Source of the DNA: [Pantoea] beijingensis
GTDB taxonomy: Bacteria > Pseudomonadota > Gammaproteobacteria > Enterobacterales > Enterobacteriaceae
Direction of reading: 5' to 3'
Length of the DNA stretch: 64,000 nt
NCBI RefSeq assembly: GCF_022647505.1
Contig: NZ_CP071409.1
Location: 62,001 to 126,000 of the forward strand
Shown piece after piece: positions 19,303 to 28,255 of this stretch. Position numbers and translations under genes: made by a program. Each line of letters opens with the position of its first letter. Within the stretch, counting starts at the first letter, position 1. The notes beneath the pieces were generated by a model. That model did no database searches and was not told where the DNA came from. It saw nothing but the letters and a program-made list of their open reading frames with translations.

Positions 19303-20222
19303 GACTCGCGTTCCTCCTCGTTATGGCGGGTCGTATCCTGATGCTCATCATCATGCTCTTCCTCTTCTTCAACCCGATTCGGGCCAACGCCGACATAGTG
19401 GAAGATACTGGCAGCAAAAGTGGCAGCAAAGCCGATAGCGGCCAGAGGTTTCCAGATGCCTTTCCAGAAGGTTACTGCCGGGCTAATACTGGGGTTGTTC
19501 GGTAACCCATGATATAGCTGTGGACGATCGGCATGATGAAGTACGTACATAACATGTGTACCGCCGACGCCTTCCGGATCATAAAGACCTGCGTTGTCAT
19601 AACCGCGCGTTTTCAGTTCTGTGACACGGTCAGAGGCCAGCTGTTTCATATCTTCTTTGCTGCCAAAGTGAATAGCGCCTGTCGGGCAGGTTTTCACACA
19701 GGCAGGCTCCTGGCCAACGGTCACGCGGTCCACGCACAGCGTACATTTGTACACGCGGTTATCGTCTTTATTCAGTCGAGGCACATCAAACGGACAACCG
19801 GCAATGCAATAGCCGCAGCCGATGCACTGTTCCGACTGGAAATCGACGATACCATTGGCGTACTGGATAATGGCGCCTTCTGATGGGCAGGCTTTCAGGC
19901 ATCCGGGATCCGCGCAGTGCATACAGCCATCTTTACGGATTAACCACTCAAGGCGTCCATTCTCTTCGACTTCAGAGAAACGCATCACCGTCCAGGATTT
20001 GGCCGTCAAATCGGCCGGGTTATCATAAACTCCGACGTTATGGCCGACTTCATCACGGATATCGTTCCATTCTGAGCAGGCCACCTGACAGGCTTTACAG
20101 CCAATACAGGTGGTTACGTCAATCAGCTTCGCCACTTCTTCCTGATGATTTCGCGCCTGCGGAGCAGGCGTGAAACCGTTAGTCGCGGAGCGGCGGATAA
20201 TGTCTTGCGATTGATAAGGCAT
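19299..20222 (-). CDS. fdoH: formate dehydrogenase-O iron-sulfur subunit FdoH
   Basis: Periplasm-facing electron-transfer subunit with four [4Fe-4S] clusters and one C-terminal membrane helix. From ATG 20222 it has 307 residues and starts [16 protein letters not shown]. The frame stays open upstream to 20453, but that extension runs through fdoG and is rejected. Ferredoxin motifs: [35 protein letters not shown] and [20 protein letters not shown]. The helix near [20 protein letters not shown] is followed by an acidic tail. It starts 13 bases after fdoG. Confidence 0.96.
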   Translation of the reverse strand: MPYQSQDIIRRSATNGFTPAPQARNHQEEVAKLIDVTTCIGCKACQVACSEWNDIRDEVGHNVGVYDNPADLTAKSWTVMRFSEVEENGRLEWLIRKDGCMHCADPGCLKACPSEGAIIQYANGIVDFQSEQCIGCGYCIAGCPFDVPRLNKDDNRVYKCTLCVDRVTVGQEPACVKTCPTGAIHFGSKEDMKQLASDRVTELKTRGYDNAGLYDPEGVGGTHVMYVLHHADRPQLYHGLPNNPSISPAVTFWKGIWKPLAAIGFAATFAASIFHYVGVGPNRVEEEEEHDDEHQDTTRHNEEERES

Positions 20223-20235
20223 AAATAAATCTCCG

Positions 20236-23200
20236 CTACACTTTTTCCACGTTAACCAGGAACGCCTTAAACTCTGGCGTTTGCGTATTGGCGTCGCCGA
20301 CGAATGGCGTGAGGGTATTAGCGATAAACCCCTTCTTCGCCACGCCCTGATAGCCCCAGTGAATCGGGATACCGATGGTGTCAACCTGCTTACCATGCAC
20401 ATCCAGCGTGCGAATACGCTTGGTGACCACCGCTTTGGCTTTAATATAGCCACGCTTCGAGCTCACCTTCACCGTATCGCCCTGAACAATGCCCAGTTTG
20501 TTTGCCAGCTTCTCACCAATTTCCACAAACTGTTCCGGCTGTGCGATAGCATTCAGCAACGCGTGCTTCGTCCAGAAGTGGAAATGCTCTGTCAGACGGT
20601 AGGTGGTGCCGACATACGGGAACTGCTCCGCTTTACCCATCGATTGCCGATCGCTTTCGAAGATACGCGCGGCCGGATTCGAAACGACATTAGGATGCAG
20701 CGGGTTGGTTCCCAGCGGTGTTTCAAACGGCTCGTAATGTTCCGGGAACGGCCCTTCCGCCATTTTATCAATCGCGAACAGGCGCCCCATCCCTTCCGGC
20801 TGCATAATGAAGGGGCCAACATCACTTCCTGGTGCGGCAGTGCTGTAGTCAGGGATATCTTGCCCATCCCATTTGGCACCATCCCAATGCAGTAGCTCGC
20901 GTTTAGGGTCCCACGGTTTTCCTTGCTGGTCTGCCGAAGCGCGGTTGTAGAGGATGCGGCGATTCAGCGGCCATGCCCATGTCCAGTTAAGAGTATTGCC
21001 CAGGCCTGATGGATCGGTATTGTCACGTCTGGCCATCTGGTTGCCCTGAGGCGTCCAGCTACCTGCAAAAATCCAGCAACCACTGGCGGTGGTACCATCA
21101 TCACGCAGATGGGCAAAGGTACTCAACTGCTGGCCTTTTTTCACCAGCACGTTACCCTTGTCATCCAGAATATCGGCCAGCGCTTTACCGTTGCTCTCCA
21201 TCGCCACTTCTTCTGAGGCGGGGTTTTCCGGTGTCAGATAATCCCAGGTCATATTCAGCACCTGTTCTGGCACAGCTCCGCCTTCACGCGCATACATCTC
21301 ACGCATACGCGAATAGATGCCTGACAGGATCTCACCGTCATTGAGCGCTTCGCCCGGCGCATCTTGCCCTTTCCAGTGCCACTGTAGCCAGCGCGCGGAG
21401 TTAACGATGGAACCATTCTCCTCTGCGAAGCAGGTGGACGGCAGGCGGAATACCTCCGTCTGTATTTGTGACGGATCAACGTCGTTAAATTCGCCGTGGT
21501 TCTGCCAGAAGGTTGAGGTTTCGGTGTTGAGCGGATCGATCGTCACTAAGAACTTCAGTTTCGACAGCGACGCAATCACCTTCGCCTTGTTAGGGAAAGA
21601 GGCGACGGGATTAAAGCCCTGGCAAAGATAGCCATTAACCTTGCCTTGCGACATCATCTCGAAGTACTGCAGGACGTCGTAGCTTTTGTCCCATTTCGGC
21701 AGCCAGTCAAAGCCCCAGTTATTTTCTTTCTGCGCTTTATCACCGAAGAACGCTTTCATCATGCTGATAAAAAACTTGGGATAATTTCCCCAGTAGTTTA
21801 CCTGGCCTGGTAATGTCGGTTTAGGCGTATTGGCCGCGAGATAGGTTTCCAGCGTGGTTTGTTTTTCCGACGGTAGCGTCATATAGCCTGGCAGGCTTTG
21901 TGACAGCAGACCGAGATCGGTCAACCCTTGAATATTAGAGTGGCCACGCAGCGCATTAATACCACCGCCCGCCATCCCCATATTGCCAAGCAGCAGCTGG
22001 ATCATCGCCATAGTACGGATGTTTTGCGCACCGATGGAGTGCTGTGTCCAGCCTAGTGCATACAGGAACGATGCAGTGCGGTCGTGCACGCTGGTTTCTG
22101 CCAGCAGCTCACATACCTTGAGGAAGTCGGCCTGTGGCGTACCGCAAATATTACTGACCACGTCCGGCGTATAGCGGCTGACGTGTGTTTTTAGCATATT
22201 CCATACGCAGCGCGGATGGGTTAGCGTGGTATCTCGTTTGGCGTAGCCATTTTCATCCAGCTCGTAGTTCCAGCTGGTTTTATCATAACTACGTTGGGAT
22301 TCGTCGTAACCGCTGAATAAGCCATCGTCAAAGCCATAATCTTCACGCACGATCAGGCTGGCGTTAGTATAAGCCTCGACATATTCACGGTTAATTTTAT
22401 TGTTGGTGATCAGATACAGCAGAACGCCTGACAAAAAGGCGATGTCAGTACCGGAACGAATTGGCGTATAGAAGTCCGCCACCGATGCAGTACGCGTAAA
22501 GCGTGGATCGATGACAATTAATTTAGCCTTGTTATGGATTTTGGCTTCCATCGCCCAGCGGAAACCCACCGGATGCGCTTCTGCCGCATTACCGCCCATA
22601 ACGATGATCAGGTTCGCATTTCGGATGTCAACCCAGTGGTTGGTCATCGCACCGCGACCAAATGTTGGAGCAAGACTTGCTACCGTTGGTCCGTGTCAGA
22701 CGCGCGCCTGGTTATCGACGGCAAGCATGCCGAGCGAACGCGAAAATTTTTGGGATAAATAACCCGTTTCATTACTGGAAGCGGAAGCGCACAGCATACC
22801 TGTACTCAGCCAGCGGTTTACCGTTACGCCCGCATCATTCTGTGCGATAAAATTGGCGTCGCGGTCAGCTTTCATCAACTTAGCAATCCGCGTGAAAGCA
22901 TCATCCCAACTGATACGCTGCCATTGATCGGAGCCTGGCGCGCGATATTCCGGGTATTTCAGGCGGCTTTCGCTGTGGACAAAATCGAGCAGGCCAGCCC
23001 CTTTCGGGCAAAGTGCACCACGGCTTACTGGATGATCCGGGTCACCTTCGATATGGAAGATGGTTTCTTTTGCATTTCTTGCGCCATCGCCGAGGCTGTA
23101 CATTAACAGTCCGCAGCCGACCGAGCAGTAAGTACAGGTATTACGGGTTTCACGGGCGCGCAGCAATTTATATTGCCGTGTTTCCGCGAGCGCGACTTCA

Positions 23201-23283
23201 GGCGTAAAGCCGAGTAGCGCCGCCGTTGTTCCTGCCATACCGCCCGCGCAAACTTTAAAAAACTTACGTCTGCTTAGTTGCAT
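20236..23283 (-). CDS. fdoG: formate dehydrogenase-O catalytic subunit FdoG (selenoprotein)
   Basis: Periplasmic molybdopterin enzyme oxidising formate to CO2 and passing electrons to FdoH and FdoI. 1015 residues when the in-frame UGA at 22696-22698 is read as selenocysteine (residue 196, the E. coli position, context NQARV-Sec-HGPTV). A Tat signal ([13 protein letters not shown]) starts from ATG 23283. The [4Fe-4S] motif is [18 protein letters not shown]...CPKG. A bSECIS hairpin follows the UGA. Without recoding the gene would look like two adjacent open frames (22696-23304 and 20236-22647). selA and selB lie downstream in the same block. Confidence 0.97.
22656..22698 (-). promoter_or_regulatory. 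UGA selenocysteine codon and bSECIS element in fdoG
   Basis: On the minus strand TGA (22698-22696) is followed by a hairpin. The outer stem pairs GACCAA (22691-22686) with TTGGTC (22661-22656); the upper stem pairs AGCA with TGCT around the apical loop AGTCT, within 22680-22670. A GU-containing apical loop at this distance from UGA is the SelB-binding feature of bacterial SECIS elements. Confidence 0.85.
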
Positions 23284-23580
23284 GGGGAATCCTGATTTCG
23301 ACATTGTTCAAACCCATTGGCCACAACCCGACAGGCATGATGCTCTATCGTCTTGCGGCACAGGGCGATCGTTTTATTTGGGCGTGCGCCCTTTATACCT
23401 TCACGTCGCCGGTATATTACGTCTGACGTACGCTTTTTCTACCGGCGTTTGCTGCCTAATCGCGACAAATTATTTTGCGCTGCGGCAGTCACCGGTCCAA
23501 AATTATGCGGTAGCCGTCGAAAAAACGCGACTGATAATACCATTAGTTTCGTACGGTTGTTTCTGTAAGGTGGCTGAAAA
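23284..23580. promoter_or_regulatory. divergent fdoG/fdhD promoter region
   Basis: 297 bases between the divergent fdoG and fdhD starts, with no gene. It must carry both promoters, but I could not assign convincing boxes or regulator sites. The 12-base palindrome GGGCGTGCGCCC near 23380 is the only symmetrical element I noticed. Confidence 0.5.
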
Positions 23581-24408
23581 GTGAAAAACAAGATGCAGGG
23601 AACGGCCCAAAATGTGAGCGACATCGCAGGAATAAGTCAGGCACGGATATGGCAACGACCAGCTTTGCAGGAGGAACAAGCGGACTGGTTGGCGGATGAA
23701 ATGCCGGTTGCGCTGGTTTATAACGGCATTTCACATGTAGTAATGATGGCAACACCAAAGGATCTTGAAGCGTTTGCGATAGGATTTTCGCTGTCGGAAG
23801 GCATTATCGATTCACCACAGGATATCTTTGGCATAGATGTCGTTCCGTCATGTGACGGCATTGAAGTGCAGATTGAACTTTCCAGCAGACGTTTTATGGG
23901 GCTGAAAGAGCGTCGTCGCGCGATGGCGGGTCGAACGGGGTGCGGCGTATGTGGCGTCGAACAGCTTAATGAGATCGGTAAACCCATTGCGCCACTGGCG
24001 TTCACACAGACGTTTCACCTGGATAATCTTGATAGTGCGTTGCACCAGCTAAAAGATTTTCAGCCTGTAGGACAGCTAACGGGCTGTACACATGCTGCGG
24101 CCTGGATAGCACCAGGCGGGCAGCTAAGCGGCGGCTATGAAGATGTAGGACGACACGTCGCGCTGGATAAGCTGCTCGGTTATCGCAGCCAGAATGCGTG
24201 GCAACAAGGTGCGGTACTGGTTTCCAGTCGGGCTAGCTATGAGATGGTACAGAAATCGGCGATCTGCGGCGTGGAGATCTTGTTTGCTGTTTCTGCGGCA
24301 ACCCGATTAGCCGTTGAGGTTGCTGAACGCAGCAACCTGACGCTGGTGGGCTTCAGCAAGCCGGGGCGTGCCACTGTTTATACCCATCCGCAGCGTCTGA
24401 TTGGATAG
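23581..24408 (+). CDS. fdhD: formate dehydrogenase accessory sulfurtransferase FdhD (GTG start)
   Basis: Sulfur carrier that moves sulfur from IscS to the molybdenum cofactor of formate dehydrogenases. 275 residues; GTG start at 23581. Visible blocks: [21 protein letters not shown] equivalent, [13 protein letters not shown] containing the essential CxxC near residue 121, TGCTHAAAW and [11 protein letters not shown]. Divergent from fdoG, as in E. coli. Its stop abuts the stop of the DeoR-type regulator with no space for a terminator. Confidence 0.97.
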   Translation: MKNKMQGTAQNVSDIAGISQARIWQRPALQEEQADWLADEMPVALVYNGISHVVMMATPKDLEAFAIGFSLSEGIIDSPQDIFGIDVVPSCDGIEVQIELSSRRFMGLKERRRAMAGRTGCGVCGVEQLNEIGKPIAPLAFTQTFHLDNLDSALHQLKDFQPVGQLTGCTHAAAWIAPGGQLSGGYEDVGRHVALDKLLGYRSQNAWQQGAVLVSSRASYEMVQKSAICGVEILFAVSAATRLAVEVAERSNLTLVGFSKPGRATVYTHPQRLIG

Positions 24409-25185
24409 CTATCCGACAATAACTTTTGGCAATCGCTTCTGTAGCAGGGCGAACGCAGGCTGTTTTATTGCACCACAATCGGTTACCAGCACATTGATTT
24501 CGGTGCATGCCGCATAGGCCATGCGGCTGGTGATCCCGAGTTTACTGTAATCCGCCAGCAATATTCGTTGTGCCGACTGCCTGACCATCGCCTGAGCAAT
24601 GGCCGCTTCATGAAGATGAAAGCTGGTTGCGCCATTTTGACTGTCGATACCAACCGGCGACAGCAGCGCAATGTCTGCCCGATAGCGATGAATTTCATTT
24701 ACCGTAAGATCGCCGCGCGTCTGAGACGCGCCTGACATCATACTGCCGCCCAATAAAATCACCTCGTTATTCAATGCCTCATACTCTTCCGCGGCGCTAA
24801 GCTTGAGTGCCGCGTTCAGACTATTGGTGATGATCGTCAAGCCAGACATGGAACGCAGCTCATCCGCTAACATTGTGGTGGTGCTACCTGCGTCAAGAAA
24901 TAGCGTTTGGCCTGGCGATAGCAGGCGTACAGCCGCGCGGGCAATTGCCCGTTTTTCTTTTGCCCGTACGGTATTACGGATAGTGAGTGGCGGCTCGGGT
25001 TGCGTATCGATGGCAACCAGTCCGCCGTGTACGCGTCGTGCCAGACCTTGCGCAGCCAGTTCAATAATGTCTCGCCTTGCGGTTTCGCGGGAAACGCCAA
25101 GCTCTTTAATGATACGTTCTGTACTCACCTGGCTGAGCGTGGCGAGCAGTGCCCGGATGCGATGTAAACGCTTTTCCTGCAGCAT
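24409..25185 (-). CDS. DeoR/GlpR-family transcriptional regulator
   Basis: 258-residue DNA-binding repressor type. N-terminal helix-turn-helix of the DeoR class (STERIIKELGVSRETARRDIIELAAQGLARRVHGG, about residues 17-51), then a DeoRC sensor domain with DAGSTTTMLADEL, TNSLNAAL and LLGGSMMSGASQTRGDLTV, which normally binds a phosphorylated sugar. No sugar operon sits next to it in the same orientation; an IS remnant lies just upstream. The target is unknown. SD-like AAAGGA precedes the ATG. Confidence 0.85.
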   Translation of the reverse strand: MLQEKRLHRIRALLATLSQVSTERIIKELGVSRETARRDIIELAAQGLARRVHGGLVAIDTQPEPPLTIRNTVRAKEKRAIARAAVRLLSPGQTLFLDAGSTTTMLADELRSMSGLTIITNSLNAALKLSAAEEYEALNNEVILLGGSMMSGASQTRGDLTVNEIHRYRADIALLSPVGIDSQNGATSFHLHEAAIAQAMVRQSAQRILLADYSKLGITSRMAYAACTEINVLVTDCGAIKQPAFALLQKRLPKVIVG

Positions 25186-25283
25186 ATTGATGTCCTTTGT
25201 ACTGAAACCTTTATCCGTTATTTTCGGCCGCGTTTACGGCCCTCTCAATCTTGTTCCGCTCCGCAAGTTTACGACCAAACAGA

Positions 25284-25708
25284 GGCTTTGTTGAATAAAT
25301 CGAACTTTTACGCAATGACAGGATCAGATCACACATCATCCTGACAAGACAGGCAATCCCGTGGTAAAGCAGAAGTCCAGAATTACCAACTGGCGCATTT
25401 ACAACCAGGCTCTTATCAACCACGGCTCCATAACTGTCTGGCTGGAGGATGAAGCCATTCAGACATGGTATGAAACAGCAACGCCCTCATCATGGGGGAA
25501 GACTGCAGCACTATTCTGACCTCGCTGTCATGACGGATGGTCCTGATGATTAAGCGCGACTTCCGGCTGCCCTTGGGTGACGGCGCTGACCATGGCCAGC
25601 ACGCTGAATAAAACGACAACGGCAGGTATACCCGAAAGCGCGCACATCGCCTGACAGCCTCCCCGTTACGGGGAGACTTATCCAGAATCTGATTTATTTA
25701 ACAAAGCC
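25284..25708. mobile_element. internally deleted IS903-like (IS5 family) element
   Basis: 425-base remnant bounded by GGCTTTGTTGAATAAATC (25284-25301) and its inverse GATTTATTTAACAAAGCC (25691-25708), matching at 17 of 18 positions. These are the terminal repeats of IS903-type elements, which are about 1.05 kb when intact. The interior retains only a frameshifted N-terminal piece of transposase. The flanking 9-mers (CCAAACAGA and GATATACCT) do not match, so there is no target duplication; a rearrangement or old decay is likely. Confidence 0.85.
25361..25620 (+). pseudogene. IS5/IS903-family transposase fragment
   Basis: Reading from about 25361, the frame gives KQKSRITNWRIYNQALINHG, then SITVWLEDEAIQTWYETATPSS, which resembles the N-terminus of IS903 transposase (KxKITNWPxYNxAL, then LTVWLDESAI). 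After a one-base shift near 25495 it continues as GRLQHYSDLAVMT, and after another as VLMIKRDFRL. The catalytic C-terminal part is missing, so the fragment cannot encode active transposase. Confidence 0.8.
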
Positions 25709-25774
25709 GATATACCTGGTCAGGCCGCAGGGTTTATCTGCGTGTTCCAGAACAGACCTGCCGGCTGCGTATCT

Positions 25775-26770
25775 TTAGATTGATTCGCGCAGCAATAGCG
25801 GGCTTTCGACGCGAATGATATCGCTGTGCGTTTTCTGATTGATGATATGCAGTGCGCTCAGGCGGCCGATTTCATAATGTGGCAGCTGTACCGTTGATAG
25901 CGGCGGCAAGAACAGATCGCCGATGCCCACCATATTGTCATAGCCCACCACCGCAACGTCCTGCGGAATGTGCAATCCCTGTCCCAACAGAGTCTGATAC
26001 ACCATAAATGCAATGCGATCGTTACCGCAGATCACTGAGTCGAACAGCGGTTTGCTATGGTGCATGTGCGCCAGCAGCAGGGCGGGCATATCACGGTAGT
26101 GCTCATCGCCAAACTCCATATAAATATGGTCGAACGTGCCTGAATCAATCCCGGCCTCGCGGCAGGCGCGCTCCAGCCCCTGATAGCGACGAATGGTCGC
26201 CAGATGCTTCTCGGGTAAGTGCAGGCAGAGTGGACGACGGTATCCCGCGGCCAGCAGTGCCTTAACCGCGGTGTACTGGCCTTGCTCATCATCCGGGATG
26301 TAGCTCGCTACGGGATGGTTGAGGCTTTCACAGTTAGCCAGCACGCAAGGCAGGGTCAGCAGTTTGGCGGGTAATGGCACCTGACGCAAACCCATTGTGG
26401 TATAGATAATGCCGTCCGGACGGTGGGAGAGCAGCAGATCGACCATCGTTTCCGGGCTATCGTCAGAAAACATGTTGACGACAAAACTGTTCCAGCCATG
26501 GGCACGGGCGGTTTCTTCAATGGAGAGCGTGATTTCAACCGAGAAAGGCGTCGTCACGGTATCCAGCGCCAGCACGCCAATGGTGCTGGGGGAGGCATGG
26601 GCGCCACGGATCTTCTTTGCAGACAGATCCGGCACGTAATGAGTCTGCTCGATTGCCCGTTGCACGCGAGCCAGGGTTTCTGGTTTCAACCGCTCCGGGC
26701 TGTTCAATGCGCGGGACACGGTCATCAGCGAAACGTTTGCCAGTCTTGCCACATCTTTCAGGGAGGCCAT
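25775..26770 (-). CDS. cscR: sucrose operon repressor CscR (LacI family)
   Basis: 331-residue LacI-type repressor. Helix-turn-helix at the N-terminus (ASLKDVARLANVSLMTVSRALN), hinge region, then a periplasmic-binding-like sugar domain with DTVTTPFSVEI, HRPDGIIYTTMGLR and YIPDDEQGQY. It is closely similar to E. coli CscR across its length, which supports control of sucrose genes. Divergent from cscB, with two identical 12-base operator palindromes between them, so autoregulation and repression of cscB are expected. Confidence 0.93.
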   Translation of the reverse strand: MASLKDVARLANVSLMTVSRALNSPERLKPETLARVQRAIEQTHYVPDLSAKKIRGAHASPSTIGVLALDTVTTPFSVEITLSIEETARAHGWNSFVVNMFSDDSPETMVDLLLSHRPDGIIYTTMGLRQVPLPAKLLTLPCVLANCESLNHPVASYIPDDEQGQYTAVKALLAAGYRRPLCLHLPEKHLATIRRYQGLERACREAGIDSGTFDHIYMEFGDEHYRDMPALLLAHMHHSKPLFDSVICGNDRIAFMVYQTLLGQGLHIPQDVAVVGYDNMVGIGDLFLPPLSTVQLPHYEIGRLSALHIINQKTHSDIIRVESPLLLRESI

Positions 26771-26908
26771 TTGTCTTATTCCATCCTTACCGCGTTGCTC
26801 AGGGCAGTATAACCAACTTGCTGATGTAAAAGGATCATACGCAGTTCTTTTACCGGCGTGTCGCGAGGCGTTAGCCAGAAAGTTTGATCATGATCTCATC
26901 TTTTCAAT

Positions 26909-26920
26909 GTTAACGTTAAC
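26909..26920. promoter_or_regulatory. CscR operator 1
   Basis: Palindrome GTTAACGTTAAC, the central-CG layout typical of LacI-family operators. The same 12-mer recurs 63 bases away, about six helical turns, which would suit looping by a tetramer or independent control of the two divergent promoters. Confidence 0.8.
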
Positions 26921-26923
26921 CTT

Positions 26924-26939
26924 TGTGATTAACATCATA
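26924..26939. promoter_or_regulatory. probable CRP site, cscR-cscB intergenic
   Basis: TGTGATTAACATCATA, a match to TGTGA-N6-TCACA with one strong and one weaker half. It lies between the two CscR operators, about 45 bases upstream of the second one; this suits activation of cscB by cAMP-CRP. Confidence 0.6.
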
Positions 26940-26970
26940 AATCTTAGCAAAATGGCATGAGCACTATTTT

Positions 26971-26984
26971 TGTTAACGTTAACA
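26971..26984. promoter_or_regulatory. CscR operator 2
   Basis: Perfect 14-base palindrome TGTTAACGTTAACA centred 36 bases before the cscB start codon, where bound repressor would block the cscB promoter. Identical 12-base core to operator 1. Confidence 0.8.
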
Positions 26985-27013
26985 TTTAATCATTACTCCG
27001 AAATGAGATCTGC

Positions 27014-28255
27014 ATGATGAAAGTTCGTCGTTCTCACAGCTACCCGATACTCAGCGCTTTGTTGTTTTTCTTTTTTGTTACCTGGTCCTCCTCAAGCTCA
27101 CTGCTTTCCATCTGGTTACACCAGGATGTTGGGCTGAAAGCAGGGGATACAGGGATTATTTTCGCGGTGCTGTCTGTCTCGGCTCTGTTTGCGCAGATCT
27201 GTTACGGCTTTATTCAGGACAAACTCGGCTTACGTAAGCATCTGCTGTGGTATTTGACTGCGATGCTGATCCTCTCCGGCCCTGCCTATCTGCTATTCGG
27301 CCATTTGCTGAAGATCAACATCCTGCTGGGCAGTGTATTTGGCGGTATCTTTATCGGCCTGACTTTTAACGGGGGCATCGGCGTGCTGGAATCCTACACC
27401 GAGCGTGTGGCACGTCAGAGCCAGTTTGAGTTTGGCAGAGCGCGGATGTGGGGATCGTTGGGCTGGGCGGTGGCGACGTTCTTTGCCGGTATGCTGTTTA
27501 ATGTTGATCCGAAGTTGAACTTCGCGGTGGCCAGCGGCTCCGGTCTGGTGTTCCTGGTTCTGCTGGCACGGCTGCGGGTCTCATCTGCTTCCCATGCCAT
27601 GCAGGAAGCGGTGTCGGGCGGTAAAGTGACGTTACAGGACGCACTGCGTTTGCTGAATCTGCCACGCTTCTGGGCGCTGGTGTTCTTTGTCGTCGGCACC
27701 TGTATTTACAGCGTGTACGACCAGCAATTCCCCGTCTACTTCTCATCGCAATTTGCCACACCGCAGGAAGGCAACGCAATGTACGGCTATCTGAATTCAT
27801 TTCAGGTGTTCCTCGAAGCCGGCGGTATGTTTTGCGCTCCGTGGCTGGTGAATCGCGTTGGGGCTAAAAATGGCCTGATATTCGCCGGGATGGTTATGGC
27901 GATGCGTATGATCGCCTCCGGGCTGGTGGAAGGTCCCGTGCTGATCTCGATTACCAAACTGCTCCACGCCGTCGAACTGCCTGTGCTTCTGGTCGCCATC
28001 TTCAAATACAACAGCCTGAATTTTGATAAGCGCCTGTCATCCACACTTTATATGGTGGGCTTCGCCTGCACCAGCTCGGTCATCGCCTCTGTGCTGTCGC
28101 CGTTGGCAGGCTACAGCTATGAAAAATATGGCTTCCCCGAAACCTATCTGTTTATGGGATTGCAGGTGTTTGGCATCACCTTAATCTCGATGTTTTTACT
28201 GCGATCCGATAACCAACCGGCGAATCCGCAAGTGCCTCAATTTTCCGCGACCTGA
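27014..28255 (+). CDS. cscB: sucrose:H+ symporter CscB (MFS, LacY family)
   Basis: 413-residue inner-membrane transporter with about 12 hydrophobic segments. Family hallmarks of the LacY/CscB oligosaccharide:H+ symporters are visible: YGFIQDKLGLRKHLLW between helices 2 and 3, LESYTERVARQSQFEFGRARMWGSLG (helix 4-5 region with charged residues) and NFDKRLSSTLYMVGF. It resembles E. coli CscB throughout. It imports unphosphorylated sucrose, consistent with the adjacent hydrolase and fructokinase. First gene of the operon; its stop overlaps the ORF start of cscA (TGAATG). Confidence 0.92.
   Translation: MMKVRRSHSYPILSALLFFFFVTWSSSSSLLSIWLHQDVGLKAGDTGIIFAVLSVSALFAQICYGFIQDKLGLRKHLLWYLTAMLILSGPAYLLFGHLLKINILLGSVFGGIFIGLTFNGGIGVLESYTERVARQSQFEFGRARMWGSLGWAVATFFAGMLFNVDPKLNFAVASGSGLVFLVLLARLRVSSASHAMQEAVSGGKVTLQDALRLLNLPRFWALVFFVVGTCIYSVYDQQFPVYFSSQFATPQEGNAMYGYLNSFQVFLEAGGMFCAPWLVNRVGAKNGLIFAGMVMAMRMIASGLVEGPVLISITKLLHAVELPVLLVAIFKYNSLNFDKRLSSTLYMVGFACTSSVIASVLSPLAGYSYEKYGFPETYLFMGLQVFGITLISMFLLRSDNQPANPQVPQFSAT

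Noticed and set aside
20222..20453. N-terminal extension of fdoH
   Set aside because: The extra 77 codons overlap the fdoG 3' end in another frame, and the known FdoH start is at 20222.
22647..22698. Frameshift or pseudogene in fdoG
   Set aside because: The interruption is a UGA at the conserved Sec position with a bSECIS hairpin, and selA/selB are present.
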